DNA of 64,000 nucleotides from an uncultured Methylophilaceae bacterium (GTDB lineage Bacteria; Pseudomonadota; Gammaproteobacteria; Burkholderiales; Methylophilaceae). A program made the position numbers and the translations under genes. Under the pieces are notes generated by a model, which was not told the origin of the DNA, ran no database searches, and saw only the letters and a list, made by a program, of their open reading frames with translations. Every line of letters starts with the position of its first letter. Position 1 is the first letter of the stretch. Positions 10,303 to 22,731 of the stretch are shown here, one piece after another. The stretch covers positions 25,640 to 89,639 of the forward strand of contig CAIQFD010000056.1 of NCBI GenBank assembly GCA_903870995.1, written 5' to 3'.

Positions 10303-11538
10303 ATGGCTCGTCCTTTTAAGCAGCAGCGTGACCCGCAGCGCACAATCAAACGCCCAACGACTAACTTCACGCCGATTGCACAAGATCCTGATGCGCCAGC
10401 ATTGCCAACGCAGCGTTTACACAAGCTACTAGCTTTAGCTGGTTTAGGCTCTCGCCGCGATATGGAAGCTTTGATTGCGAGTGGTCGCGTGACGATTAAT
10501 GGTCAAGTAGCGACACAAGGTGCTGGCGTCACTGAGAATGACATTGTGCGTGTAGATAGTCGACCAGTACGTTTGCCATTCGAGCCTGAATTGCCGAAGG
10601 TGCTGATTTACCATAAGCCAGAAGGTGAGATTGTCAGTCAGGACGACCCTGAAGGTCGTGCTAGCGTATTTGATAAGCTTCCTAAAGTGCGTGGAGCCAA
10701 ATGGATTGCGATTGGCCGCTTGGATATTAATACTTCGGGCTTACTTATTTTCACCACCTCTGGTGAACTCGCTAATCACTTTATGCATCCTCGTTATGGT
10801 GTGGAACGCGAATATGCGGTGCGTATTTTTGGTGAATTAACAGATGAGCAATTGGCGCAGTTACGTGTTGGTATTGAGCTTGATGACGGCCCTGCAAATT
10901 TTGATATTATTAACCCGCAAGGCGGTGAAGGCTCTAACCATTGGTATCAAGTGGTGTTGACGGAAGGTCGCAATCGCGAAGTTCGTCGTTTGTTTGAGGC
11001 ATTTTTAGCACCTGTCAGTCGCTTAATGCGTGTGCGTTTTGGCCCAGTGAATTTACCACCACGTTTAAAGCGCGGCATGATGTTGGAGTTATCGCCAAAA
11101 GAAGTCGTAGGTTTGCTTGAGTGGGCTGGGTTACAAGCACCTAGCGGCCCTATGCGTCAGCTGACAGCGCGTGAAAAAGATAAGTTGGGTACTGCGTTTA
11201 CGCCTAAGCCTAAACGTGAGGCACGTGAACGAATTGCAGCGGGTGAGCGCAACAAGAGCGAGCGTCAAAGCCATTACGAGCGAAATGCGCCACCAAGCTT
11301 GGCCGAGACTTTAACAGGTACGCAGCGTAAGAGCCGCGGTACTAATTCTGTAGATAGAAAGTCCTCAGAGCGTGCCGCTACAGATAAAGAAAAGTTGGAT
11401 AGAGCTGACTTCGCTAGAGATAAGCGCAATACGCGTGGCAAGTCTTCAGCACCGAAGAAGCCCACAAATCGTCGTATTCGACAAGGCACAGATGTCGTGA
11501 AGGCTGGAGAGAAACCACCTAAGCGTCAAAAATCTTAG
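10303..11538 (+). CDS. rluB: 23S rRNA pseudouridine synthase B with basic C-terminal tail
   Basis: S4 domain then IGRLDINTSGLLIFTTSGELANHFMHPRYGVEREYAVR; Lys/Arg-rich tail. Confidence 0.92.
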   Translation: MARPFKQQRDPQRTIKRPTTNFTPIAQDPDAPALPTQRLHKLLALAGLGSRRDMEALIASGRVTINGQVATQGAGVTENDIVRVDSRPVRLPFEPELPKVLIYHKPEGEIVSQDDPEGRASVFDKLPKVRGAKWIAIGRLDINTSGLLIFTTSGELANHFMHPRYGVEREYAVRIFGELTDEQLAQLRVGIELDDGPANFDIINPQGGEGSNHWYQVVLTEGRNREVRRLFEAFLAPVSRLMRVRFGPVNLPPRLKRGMMLELSPKEVVGLLEWAGLQAPSGPMRQLTAREKDKLGTAFTPKPKREARERIAAGERNKSERQSHYERNAPPSLAETLTGTQRKSRGTNSVDRKSSERAATDKEKLDRADFARDKRNTRGKSSAPKKPTNRRIRQGTDVVKAGEKPPKRQKS

Positions 11539-11550
11539 GTAGTTAAAATC

Positions 11551-12450
11551 TTAAGCGGGCAATTGTTCTTTGGTGAGTAAGAAAACGAACTGATTGCCCG
11601 ATTCCACTTCTAGCCATGTGAAAGGCACATCAGGATAAGCCTCTAGCAGAGCATCACGATTGTGGCCGATTTCAACAATCAACAAGCCACCATCGTTCAG
11701 GTATTTTCCAGCTGCATTCAATAAAGTATGGGTATGGTCTAAACCATCAGTGCCACTACGAAGCGCGATTTGTGGCTCATTACGATATTCTTTTGGTAAT
11801 AGCGCCATCGATGGCGCATCCACGTATGGTGGGTTGCTGATAATCAAATCATAAGTTTTTCCAGCAAGAGATGTAAACATATCTGACTGAATAGCAGTGA
11901 TTTGCTCTTCTAACCCATAGTTTTTGATATTGATGTTTGCGACGGCAATGGCGTCAGGTGAAATATCAACCACATCGACACTTGCATTAGGGAAGGCGTG
12001 AGCCAGTAATACACCTAGACAGCCACTGCCTGTGCAAATATCAGCGGCACTTTCCACCATTTCTTGATACTCAATCCAAGGATGTAAGCCATTTTCAAGC
12101 AATTCCGCAATAAATGAGCGGGGCACGATCACACGTTCATCGACGTAAAACTTAAAGCCCCTTAGCCATGCCTCACGAAGCAAATAAGCGGCTGGTGTGC
12201 GATCTGTGACACGGCGCTCAATTAGATGGGCTAAATGCTTTGCCTCGTCTTTGGTAACGCGTGCATCTAAGAAGTTATCTAGCGTGTCTAAAGGTAAGTG
12301 AAGGGCGCTCATGACTAGCCAAACGCTTTCGTCATAAGCGTTGTCGGTACCATGACCAAAAAACACCTCCGCTTCTTCTAATCGGCTCATGCTGTAGCGT
12401 ACCCAATCGCGAATGGTGAGTAATGCTTCTGTGATGTGATTAGGCGTCAT
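11551..12450 (-). CDS. prmB: Ribosomal protein L3 glutamine methyltransferase
   Basis: DICTGSGCLGVLLAHAFP and NPPY motif. Confidence 0.93.
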   Translation of the reverse strand: MTPNHITEALLTIRDWVRYSMSRLEEAEVFFGHGTDNAYDESVWLVMSALHLPLDTLDNFLDARVTKDEAKHLAHLIERRVTDRTPAAYLLREAWLRGFKFYVDERVIVPRSFIAELLENGLHPWIEYQEMVESAADICTGSGCLGVLLAHAFPNASVDVVDISPDAIAVANINIKNYGLEEQITAIQSDMFTSLAGKTYDLIISNPPYVDAPSMALLPKEYRNEPQIALRSGTDGLDHTHTLLNAAGKYLNDGGLLIVEIGHNRDALLEAYPDVPFTWLEVESGNQFVFLLTKEQLPA

Positions 12451-12541
12451 GTTGGTCTTTCGATTTTTTGTTTGGTTTTGTTGCTGTTGATAGAAGCCAT
12501 ATCAGGCCACCAGCAACGATGAATACGATAATCAGCTCCAT
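12440..12541 (-). CDS. Putative 33-aa single-TM small protein (not in ORF track)
   Basis: Translated by eye: MELIIVFIVAGGLIWLLSTATKPNKKSKDQHDA; fills gap dapE-prmB and overlaps prmB start. Confidence 0.5.
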   Translation of the reverse strand: MELIIVFIVAGGLIWLLSTATKPNKKSKDQHDA

Positions 12542-12547
12542 GCTTTA

Positions 12548-14036
<1,489 letters not shown>

Positions 14037-14072
14037 GCTGGTTATTTTAACAGTAAAAGCAGCGCTATAAAG

Positions 14073-14098
14073 CAAAACAGCCCACTAAGGGGCTGTTT
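14073..14098 (-). terminator. Probable terminator after dapD
   Basis: AAACAGCCC-ACTAA-GGGGCTGTTT inverted repeat with T-rich flanks. Confidence 0.65.
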
Positions 14099-14118
14099 GT
14101 TTGAGTGTTACGTTGGCA

Positions 14119-14946
14119 TTAAATGCCGCGCAGCAACTCGTTAATCCCTACTTTTCCTAAAGTCTTTTCATCTACTTTCTTCACGATTACGGCACAGTAA
14201 AGGCTGTAGCTACCATCTTTTGATGGCAAGTTGCCTGAAACAACGACTGAGCCTTTTGGAACACGGCCATAAGTTACAGAGCCTGTTTCGCGGTCGTAAA
14301 TTTTGGTTGATTGGCCGATGTAAACACCCATTGAAATAACGCAGTTATCTTCAACCACTACGCCTTCTACCACTTCAGAGCGTGCACCAACAAAGCAGTT
14401 GTCACCAATAATGGTTGGACCTGCTTGCACAGGCTCTAATACGCCACCAATACCTACGCCACCAGATAGGTGCACGTTTTTACCGATTTGCGCACATGAA
14501 CCAACCGTTGCCCATGTATCAACCATCGTGCCTTCGCCAACGTAAGCGCCAATGTTCACGTATGAAGGCATTAATACCGCGTTTTTTCCAATGAATGAAC
14601 CGCGACGCACAATCGCATTTGGCACCACACGGAAGCCGCCTGCCTTGAAGTCTTCTTCAGTGTAATCAGCAAACTTTGGTGGTACTTTGTCGAAATATTG
14701 CGTACAGCCACCATCCATCAATACATTGTCTTGCAAGCGGAATGAAAGTAATACCGCTTTTTTGAGCCATTGATGTGTTTCCCATTCTTGGCTGTCACCT
14801 TTACGTGAAGCAACACGTAATTTACCTGCATCTAAATCAGCTAATACGCTAGCAACCGCTTCTTTAAGCTCTGCAGATGCATTGCTTGGGTTGATGTCGG
14901 CGCGACGCTCAAAAGCGTCTTCAATGATGGTTTGCAATTGGCTCAT
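14119..14946 (-). CDS. dapD: Tetrahydrodipicolinate N-succinyltransferase
   Basis: Left-handed beta-helix hexapeptides; [40 protein letters not shown]. Confidence 0.96.
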   Translation of the reverse strand: MSQLQTIIEDAFERRADINPSNASAELKEAVASVLADLDAGKLRVASRKGDSQEWETHQWLKKAVLLSFRLQDNVLMDGGCTQYFDKVPPKFADYTEEDFKAGGFRVVPNAIVRRGSFIGKNAVLMPSYVNIGAYVGEGTMVDTWATVGSCAQIGKNVHLSGGVGIGGVLEPVQAGPTIIGDNCFVGARSEVVEGVVVEDNCVISMGVYIGQSTKIYDRETGSVTYGRVPKGSVVVSGNLPSKDGSYSLYCAVIVKKVDEKTLGKVGINELLRGI

Positions 14947-15033
14947 GAATAATTCCGATAGTCTAAAAATTAGTGAAAATAAATTAAGTGCGGCATTTTA
15001 CCTGATTCTGTCAGTTTGAAGCAGGTAATGCGC

Positions 15034-15873
15034 TTATTTGCCTAATTTTGCTTGTTCGTAAAGCGGCATCACTGTTGGAATAAGCTTGGATAGGTCATCA
15101 ATACGTGTTTTGTCAGATGGGTGGTCACTCAAAAATTCAGCAGGTTTTTTGCCGCCTGATTGTGCCATTTTTGTCCAAAGGCTAATGGCTGCGTTCGGGT
15201 TGTATCCAGCACGCGCGGCTAATTCCAATCCCATACGGTCAGCTTCTGTTTCTTGCGTGCGCGAGTTTGGAAGTGCAAAGAATAGTTGTGTGCCCATGGT
15301 TGCACCGCCCAAAGCTAAACCTGTCGCGGCATTTTTCTTTGAGCCAATTACTGCAGCGAGCAAGGCTAAGCCGCCTTGTTGCGCATAAGCGAGTGACATA
15401 CGTTCACGACCATGTTCACGAAGCGCATGGCTAATTTCGTGGCCAATCACCGCCGCTAACTCGTCATCTGTGGCTTGTAGTTTATCAATAAGGCCCGTGA
15501 ATACCATGATTTTTCCACCAGGCATGCAGTAGGCGTTTATTTGCTCATTCTTTTCAACGTTCACTTCCCATTTCCAATTGGATGCGTCTGCGCGGTAGAC
15601 AGGTGTTTGCTTGATAAGGCGGTCAGAAATGGCGCGAACACGAGCAAGTGCGACTGTATCCGTATTGAGCGTTTTCTTGTCGTTAGCCGTTTTGAGTGTT
15701 TGAGAGTAACTCGCCAAAGACATGCTCTCTACTTGCTTGCTTGAAAGCATCATAAATTGACTACGCTCTATGCCAACAGCGCCTTTGTTGGTGGTGGTTG
15801 CGCAGCCCACTAATTGGGTTGCGAAAAGACCAGTCAGCAACATGGAAGCAAAACGAAAGTTAAATTTTTTCAT
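15034..15873 (-). CDS. M48 family periplasmic metalloprotease (lipoprotein)
   Basis: Lipobox LVGCATT, HEISHALREHGRE. Confidence 0.92.
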   Translation of the reverse strand: MKKFNFRFASMLLTGLFATQLVGCATTTNKGAVGIERSQFMMLSSKQVESMSLASYSQTLKTANDKKTLNTDTVALARVRAISDRLIKQTPVYRADASNWKWEVNVEKNEQINAYCMPGGKIMVFTGLIDKLQATDDELAAVIGHEISHALREHGRERMSLAYAQQGGLALLAAVIGSKKNAATGLALGGATMGTQLFFALPNSRTQETEADRMGLELAARAGYNPNAAISLWTKMAQSGGKKPAEFLSDHPSDKTRIDDLSKLIPTVMPLYEQAKLGK

Positions 15874-15908
15874 GATAGTTAAGCGCTATAGCTAAATATT
15901 AGTAATGT

Positions 15909-17798
15909 TTAGAAGCTGACTTGAGAACCAAGTTCCACAACGCGGTTAGGTGGTAGCTTAAATTGGTTGGTGATGGTTTCGGCAGACCTAAATAGGCCAA
16001 TAAAGATTTTTTTACGCCAAATCGCCATGTCTGGGCTTTCGCAGGCGATTAAAATTTCTTTGCCGACAAAGAATGAAGTATCCATCGCATCTAATTCCAA
16101 ACCTTGTGCAGCGCATAGTTCCAAATCGCGTGGTAAGTCAGGTTCATCTTTAAAGCCGTAATTGACGGTTACTCTGTAGAACTCATGAGGAAGTTTTTCT
16201 ACCAACACCAAATCTTCTTTTGGCGTGTGTGGGAAGTCAGAAAATTTCACTGTCAGTATGACCACTTTTTCATGCAGTACCTTGTTGTGCTTAAGGTTGT
16301 GCAACATGGCATGGGGAACACCATCAGGGTTTGGGGTCATGAATAATGCAGTGCCAGGCACTCGTGCAGGTGGGTGTTGCCCAATGGCTTCAATAAAGGG
16401 ACCAAGTTCCATTGCGTCGTCTTTAAGGTTAGCGTAAAGCAATGAACGTCCAGTTTTCCATGTCACCATGAGCGTGAAAATAAAGATCCCGATGACGAGC
16501 GGTACCCAACCACCATCAGGTATTTTAAGTACGTTGGCAGTAAAGAAAGAAACATCCACGGTTAAGAAAGTAAGAATTAATGCCCCAGTTCTTAACTTGC
16601 CCCAGCCCCACATGTGGTGAAATACAATCCCTGCAAGTAATGAAGTAATCACCATGTCGCCAGTCACTGCGATGCCGTAAGCCGCCGCGAGGTTGCCAGA
16701 AGACTTAAAGCCTAATACTAAGACCATAATCGCTAACATTAAGCCCCAGTTGACGCGTGGCATATAGACTTGGCCCTCATGGCTTTCTGAGGTGTGTTCG
16801 ACGTGCATGCGCGGCAAATAGCCCAACTGTAAGGCTTGGCGTGACACTGAAAAAGCACCTGTAATGACGGCTTGCGAAGCAATGACTGCAGCTAATGTTG
16901 CCAATAGAATCAATGGAAACAGGCTCCATTCTGGCGCAAGTAAATAGAATGGATTTTCTACTGTTGCGTGGTTGGAAAGGATCAGTGCACCTTGGCCAAA
17001 GTAATTGAGAATAAGTGATGGTAATACAAAGCCAAACCAAGCAAGCCTAATTGGGAAAGGCCCGAAGTGGCCCATATCAGCATATAAGGCTTCAGCACCG
17101 GTTACAGCAAGCACTACAGCGCCTAATGCAACAAATGCGACCCAAGGTGCTGAATGTAGAAATTGAAAAGCGTAGTAAGGATTGAGGGCATTTATAATAC
17201 TTGGGTATTGGATAATGCTATTGATGCCTAATACCGCTAGCGTGCCAAACCAAAGCAACATAATTGGGCCGAAGAAAGCGCCTACTAGTGCGGTTCCTTT
17301 GCTTTGTGCCCAAAATAGGGCAACAATCACAATCATCGTGATTGGGATAATCAACGTATGTAGCCCTGGCGCCGCAACTTCCAAGCCCTCAACAGCTGAA
17401 AGTACTGAAATCGCCGGGGTAATCATTCCGTCAGCATAGAACATACAGGCACCCAAAATACCCAAGAGCATAATGGTGTGTTGCATTTTCTTATCGCCGC
17501 TAGCGTGCCGCGTGGCCAGTGCCAACAAGGCCATAATGCCGCCTTCGCCTCGGTTGTCAGCGCGCATAATGAATGCGACATATTTGACTGAAACGACCAT
17601 AATCAGCGCCCAAACAATGAGCGATAAAATCCCAAACATATTGGCTTCATTGAGCGGAACTGGGTGTGTACCGACAGAGAAAACTTCTTTAATCGTATAA
17701 AGAGGGCTGGTACCAATGTCGCCAAACACCACGCCGAGCGCGGCTAATGTTAATGCGGAGAGTTTTGTTTTATTGCCAGTACCAGTTGATGATGACAT
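15909..17798 (-). CDS. kup: Kup-type potassium transporter
   Basis: [26 protein letters not shown]. Confidence 0.95.
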   Translation of the reverse strand: [629 protein letters not shown]

Positions 17799-17891
17799 TA
17801 AAAATTAGCTTGAGGACATAAAACGGTATTATCAATCAACTTCGGCGCTAAACCAATAGCAGAATGATAATAGCCGGTGACTTCGTTATTA

Positions 17892-19103
17892 TTATGACGT
17901 TTTTGACACAGTCGCTTCAGCTTCACCCTCGCCAAAAGTCAGATGAATGGCATCACCTGCTTTAATTTGATCGCTGTTGTTAATAATTTGCCCGTCTTTG
18001 GTTTGGGCTAAAGCATAGCCTCTAGTGAGTACGGCTTGTGGATTCAGGTGATGTAGATTTTGTGCCAGCTGATTTAGATTGCTTTGTTTATTTTGTAGTT
18101 GTTGCTTGATAGCTAATAACAATCTACGTGATACTTGAGCTAGTTGGCTTTTTTGTTGCGCGATTTGTTGTGCAGGCGAAACTAGACGGCGCGCAAGATA
18201 ATCCAACATTTGTGCACGCTGATTAAATGTATCTTGGCAGTTTTTATTGAGATGTAAGCCTAGCTGTTTTAGCCTGTTCAGTAAGGCTTCGCGAGATGGC
18301 GATACTAATTCGGCTGCGGCTGTTGGCGTTGCTGCACGTGCATCTGCCACAAAATCACAAATGGTGAAGTCAGTTTCATGTCCCACGCCGCTAATGGTAG
18401 GAATGCGGCAATTAGCAATAGCGCGCGCGACAACTTCTTCATTGAACTGCCATAAATCTTCCATGCTGCCACCGCCGCGGCAAATAATCAGTACATCGCA
18501 CTCATTTCGCTCGTGTGCGTTATTGATTGCCTTGGCAATTTGCACAGCGGCACCTTTGCCTTGGACTGGTGTTGGGTAAATTACAACCGGTATGCTAGGC
18601 ATACGGCGTCTTAACGTGGTGAGTACGTCATGCAATGCTGCAGCATCTGCTGATGTCACAATCCCGATTTGCTTGGGGTGCGCAGGAATTGCCTGTTTAA
18701 AAGCAGGGTCGAAAAGACCTTCTTGCTGAAGTTTTGCTTTGAGTTTTTCAAAGGCTTCAAATAATGCGCCGGCACCCGCACGTTGAAGAAATTCAATCGT
18801 GAGCTGAAAGCTACCGCGTGCTTCATAGAGTGTTACTAGCGCTCTCGCTTCAACTTTGTCGCCTTCTTTTGGGACCCAATCTAAATAGCTATTGCGACCA
18901 CGAAACATCACGCAACTTACTTGTGCGCCAGCATCCTTGAGTGAAAAGTACCAATGCCCAGAAGCTGCGCGCGTTAAGTTAGAGATTTCGCCTGAAACCC
19001 AAAATAGAGGAAAGCTCTGCTCCAGCACCTCTTTTGCTAAGCGATTAAGTTCGCTCACGCTCATGATGTGTGGGGTATTTGCGCCGTCTCTGCTGTCTAA
19101 CAT
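17892..19103 (-). CDS. xseA: Exodeoxyribonuclease VII large subunit
   Basis: [58 protein letters not shown]. Confidence 0.96.
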   Translation of the reverse strand: MLDSRDGANTPHIMSVSELNRLAKEVLEQSFPLFWVSGEISNLTRAASGHWYFSLKDAGAQVSCVMFRGRNSYLDWVPKEGDKVEARALVTLYEARGSFQLTIEFLQRAGAGALFEAFEKLKAKLQQEGLFDPAFKQAIPAHPKQIGIVTSADAAALHDVLTTLRRRMPSIPVVIYPTPVQGKGAAVQIAKAINNAHERNECDVLIICRGGGSMEDLWQFNEEVVARAIANCRIPTISGVGHETDFTICDFVADARAATPTAAAELVSPSREALLNRLKQLGLHLNKNCQDTFNQRAQMLDYLARRLVSPAQQIAQQKSQLAQVSRRLLLAIKQQLQNKQSNLNQLAQNLHHLNPQAVLTRGYALAQTKDGQIINNSDQIKAGDAIHLTFGEGEAEATVSKTS

Positions 19104-19170
19104 ATGGGTTTATCCGTTACAATCTATGCTAATTCTTATCGTTCATTATAACGTGGAGATTCAGTCTCAA

Positions 19171-19671
19171 ATGTTGAATAAATTTTTAGCGAGTCGTTTA
19201 GCCTATTTTGTTGGTTTTTTGGCGAGCTTCGGCTTGGTTGCATTGGCGTTATGGATACAGACGACTTATCAATTAGAGCCTTGCCCCTTATGTATTTCTC
19301 AGCGCATCGTGTTTATGAGCTTGGGTGTTTTGTTTTTAATCGCCGCGATACATCACTCACAAAAGCCAGCTTGGATAAAGCTTTATGCTTTGCTGCAAAC
19401 GCTCACCGCTATTGGTGGTGCAGGCGTAGCGATTCGTCATTGGTGGTTGCAAGTCCATAAAGATGAGATGTTGGTGGACTGCGGTGTGGGGTTTGATTAT
19501 ATGTTCGATAATTTTCCACTTAAAAAAGCGCTTACCTTGGTATTTCGAGGCACGGGAGATTGCGCTACGATTGATTGGACTTTTTTAGGATTAAGTATTC
19601 CTCAGCTTGCATTGATTGGCTTTGTGAGCTTTGCCGCTTATGCCTTGTTGTTGGCTAAAACACGCATTTAA
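19171..19671 (+). CDS. dsbB: Disulfide bond formation protein B
   Basis: LEPCPLCISQR CxxC motif and periplasmic Cys pair; start set to MLNKFLASR at 19171. Confidence 0.92.
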   Translation: MLNKFLASRLAYFVGFLASFGLVALALWIQTTYQLEPCPLCISQRIVFMSLGVLFLIAAIHHSQKPAWIKLYALLQTLTAIGGAGVAIRHWWLQVHKDEMLVDCGVGFDYMFDNFPLKKALTLVFRGTGDCATIDWTFLGLSIPQLALIGFVSFAAYALLLAKTRI

Positions 19672-19682
19672 AAGAAACGACT

Positions 19683-20570
19683 ATGTATAAATATTTAGAA
19701 GATTTTGTCGGCAATACGCCTTTGGTGAAGTTGAAACGCATCCCAGGCAATACCAGCAACACCATTTTGGTGAAGCTTGAAGGCAACAATCCTGCGGGCT
19801 CTGTTAAAGATCGTCCAGCGCTTTCGATGATTACACGCGCTGAAGCGCGCGGCGATATCAAGCCTGGCGACACGTTAATCGAAGCTACTTCAGGTAATAC
19901 TGGCATTGCTTTGGCAATGGCTGCAGCGATGAAGGGCTACAAAATGCTGTTAGTGATGCCGGAAAACCAAAGTATAGAGCGTCGTCAAACCATGAAAGCG
20001 TTTGGGGCTGAGTTATTGCTCACGCCTAAAGATGGCAGCATGGAGCTGGCACGTGACGTGGCGATGAAACTGCAAGCCGAAGGCGAGGGGATCGTACTCG
20101 ACCAATTCGGAAATGAAGACAACCCCTTGGCACACTATGAAGGCACCGGCCCTGAGATTTGGCGTGACACCGAAGGTAAAGTCACCCACTTTGTTGCTAG
20201 TATGGGCACCACAGGCACGATTATGGGCACTTCGCGCTTCTTAAAAGAACAGAATCCTAATATTCAAATTATTGGTGTTCAGCCAGAAGAAGGTGCGCAA
20301 ATTCCTGGCATACGTAAATGGCCAGAAGCTTATTTGCCAACGATTTACGATGCTAAAAATGTTGATGAATTGATTTATGTGAGCCAAGCGAATGCAGAAA
20401 AAATGACCCGTCGATTGGCAGCTGAAGAGGGTATCTTTGCAGGCATCTCGTCTGGGGGGGGTCTATACGCTGCGCTTCAATTATCTAAACAAGTGGAGAA
20501 CGCAGTCATTGTTTCTATTGTTTGCGATAGGGGTGACCGCTACCTTTCAACTGGGGTTTTCCCAGCATGA
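19683..20570 (+). CDS. cysM: Cysteine synthase B
   Basis: FVGNTPLVKLKRI, EGNNPAGSVKDRPA, EATSGNTGIALA. Confidence 0.95.
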   Translation: MYKYLEDFVGNTPLVKLKRIPGNTSNTILVKLEGNNPAGSVKDRPALSMITRAEARGDIKPGDTLIEATSGNTGIALAMAAAMKGYKMLLVMPENQSIERRQTMKAFGAELLLTPKDGSMELARDVAMKLQAEGEGIVLDQFGNEDNPLAHYEGTGPEIWRDTEGKVTHFVASMGTTGTIMGTSRFLKEQNPNIQIIGVQPEEGAQIPGIRKWPEAYLPTIYDAKNVDELIYVSQANAEKMTRRLAAEEGIFAGISSGGGLYAALQLSKQVENAVIVSIVCDRGDRYLSTGVFPA

Positions 20571-21343
20571 TTCCAACCTTAGTCTTTGACATTGAAACCA
20601 TCCCTGATACCGATGGCTTAAAAGGCTTGCTTGGCTTGCCTGCAGAAACTTCTGCTGACGATGTGGCAAAAATTGCCTTTCATCAACGCCGTCAACATAA
20701 TGGCAGCGAGTTTCTACCTTTGCATCAACATCGTGTGGTGGCGATTTCTTGCGTGCTTCGTGAAGCCGATAGTTTTAAAGTGTGGTCTTTAGGCGCACCA
20801 GGCGAACCTGAAGGCCAGCTTATCCAGCGCTTTTTTGATGGTATTGAAAAATACACGCCGAATGTTGTCTCTTGGAATGGCGGTGGTTTCGATTTCCCTG
20901 TTTTGCACTACCGTGGACTCGTCAATGGTGTTCAAGCTCCGCGTTATTGGGATATGGGCGAGGACGACAAAGAGTTTAAGTGGAATAACTACATAAGCCG
21001 CTATCATGCACGTCATACTGATTTAATGGATTTACTCGCGATGTATCAAGGTCGTGCGAATGCGCCTTTGGATGACATGGCACAGTTATGTGGTTTTCCA
21101 GGTAAGTTGGGTATGGATGGTAGCAAGGTGTGGGATGCTTATCAGCAAGGTGAAATTGAAGCGATCCGCAATTACTGTGAGACCGATGTAGTGAATACCT
21201 ATCTGGTTTATCTGCGATTCCAATTCATGCGCGGCCAGCTTAACCAAGTTGCTTATGATCGCGAGATTTCTCTCGTGCGTGACACTTTAAATGCAGATGA
21301 TGCGCCGCACTGGCAAGAGTTTATGGCTGCTTGGAAGTCTTAA
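20567..21343 (+). CDS. PolB-like 3'-5' exonuclease
   Basis: FDIETIPD, WNGGGFDFPVL, DxxDLL exonuclease motifs. Confidence 0.88.
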   Translation: MIPTLVFDIETIPDTDGLKGLLGLPAETSADDVAKIAFHQRRQHNGSEFLPLHQHRVVAISCVLREADSFKVWSLGAPGEPEGQLIQRFFDGIEKYTPNVVSWNGGGFDFPVLHYRGLVNGVQAPRYWDMGEDDKEFKWNNYISRYHARHTDLMDLLAMYQGRANAPLDDMAQLCGFPGKLGMDGSKVWDAYQQGEIEAIRNYCETDVVNTYLVYLRFQFMRGQLNQVAYDREISLVRDTLNADDAPHWQEFMAAWKS

Positions 21344-21382
21344 GCATTTTTAATCCCAATTGAGTAGTAAAGTTTATCCGTC

Positions 21383-22723
21383 ATGCGTTCTCGTAAAAAA
21401 TTCAAATCTGAAAATCCTATTGGCACAGCCCTCATCGAATCTCTAGACCAAGAGGGGCGGGGCGTTGCCCATGTTGATGGTAAAGCCATCTTTATTCGCG
21501 GCGCATTGCCTAATGAGACGGTGACTTATCAATCAACACGTATTAAATCTAGTTATGAGTTTGCTGAAACTAAGTCAGTATTAAAGGCCTCAAATTTGCG
21601 TGTTACGCCCAAATGTCCGCACTTCGGCATGTGTGGCGGTTGTGCGCTACAACATTTAGATTTTTCTGCGCAAGTGGCGGCTAAGCAACGTTTGCTGGAA
21701 AATGATTTGCACCACATCGGCAAAGTAAAGCCAGAAAGCCTGCTCCCACCTATTTATGGTCCAGCTTGGGGCTACCGTCATAAAGCACGCTTGCGTGTGA
21801 AGTACGTTGCTAAAAAAGACCGCGTGCTAGTGGGCTTTAATGAAAAATCCACGCCCTTTGTAGCGGATATGAATCGCTGCGAAGTATTACCACCCCGTAT
21901 TTCAGCTTTAATTACACCGCTACAAGAAATGATTGTTCAAATGAGCATTCGTGATGCTATTCCGCAAATCGAATTGGCGGTGGGTGAGCATGCGGTCGTG
22001 TTGGTTTTTCGTGTGATGGAAACGCCAAATGCTAAAGATGAAGCGCTATTTAAAGTTTTTGCGGATGAGTTCGATGTGCAAGTTTGGACACAAACCAAAG
22101 GCCTAGATACCGTGCAACCGTTTTACCCATTAGATGGCCCCAAGCTCAGTTATTCGCTGCCTGAATTTGATTTAACCTATCCGTTTAATCCCACTGAATT
22201 CACGCAGGTTAATCCGCATATTAATCAAGTGATGCTTCGCCGCGCAATGCAGCTACTATCACCGCAAGCGGGCGAAAAGATTGCTGACTTCTTTTGCGGT
22301 TTGGGTAACTTCACCTTGCCGATTGCACGTTCAGGCGCAACGGTACTGGGCATGGAGGGTTTGGAAGTTTTAGTTAAACGTGCGCGTGAAAGTGCAGCGT
22401 TAAATGGTCTCGCTGACCAAGTGGAGTTTACCGAAGCGGATTTATTCGATATGACGCCCGAATTATTGCAAGGCCTAGGCCACTTTGATAAATGGCTGAT
22501 CGACCCGCCACGCGATGGTGCAATGGCTTTGGTTAGCGCTTTGCCTAATGATGCTAGCTTTGGTCCAGAGCGCATGGTGTATGTGTCTTGTAACCCAGCT
22601 ACTTTGGCGCGCGATGCGGGTATTTTGGTGAACGAAAAAGGCTATCGTATGGTCGCCGCTGGTGTGATTAATATGTTCCCACACACTTCGCATGTCGAGT
22701 CTATCGCTTTGTTTGAGCGCTAA
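21383..22723 (+). CDS. rlmD: 23S rRNA (uracil(1939)-C(5))-methyltransferase
   Basis: TRAM domain; [41 protein letters not shown]. Confidence 0.94.
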   Translation: MRSRKKFKSENPIGTALIESLDQEGRGVAHVDGKAIFIRGALPNETVTYQSTRIKSSYEFAETKSVLKASNLRVTPKCPHFGMCGGCALQHLDFSAQVAAKQRLLENDLHHIGKVKPESLLPPIYGPAWGYRHKARLRVKYVAKKDRVLVGFNEKSTPFVADMNRCEVLPPRISALITPLQEMIVQMSIRDAIPQIELAVGEHAVVLVFRVMETPNAKDEALFKVFADEFDVQVWTQTKGLDTVQPFYPLDGPKLSYSLPEFDLTYPFNPTEFTQVNPHINQVMLRRAMQLLSPQAGEKIADFFCGLGNFTLPIARSGATVLGMEGLEVLVKRARESAALNGLADQVEFTEADLFDMTPELLQGLGHFDKWLIDPPRDGAMALVSALPNDASFGPERMVYVSCNPATLARDAGILVNEKGYRMVAAGVINMFPHTSHVESIALFER

Positions 22724-22731
22724 ACGACGCC

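Noticed and set aside
14998-15028. TTACCTG-N17-CAGGTAA inverted repeat between M48 gene and dapD
   Set aside because: Short arms and a 17-nt loop without a U tract; insufficient to call a terminator or operator.
18892-19170. N-terminal extension of the dsbB ORF in the track
   Set aside because: Antisense to the xseA start; DsbB homology begins at MLNKFLASR (19171).
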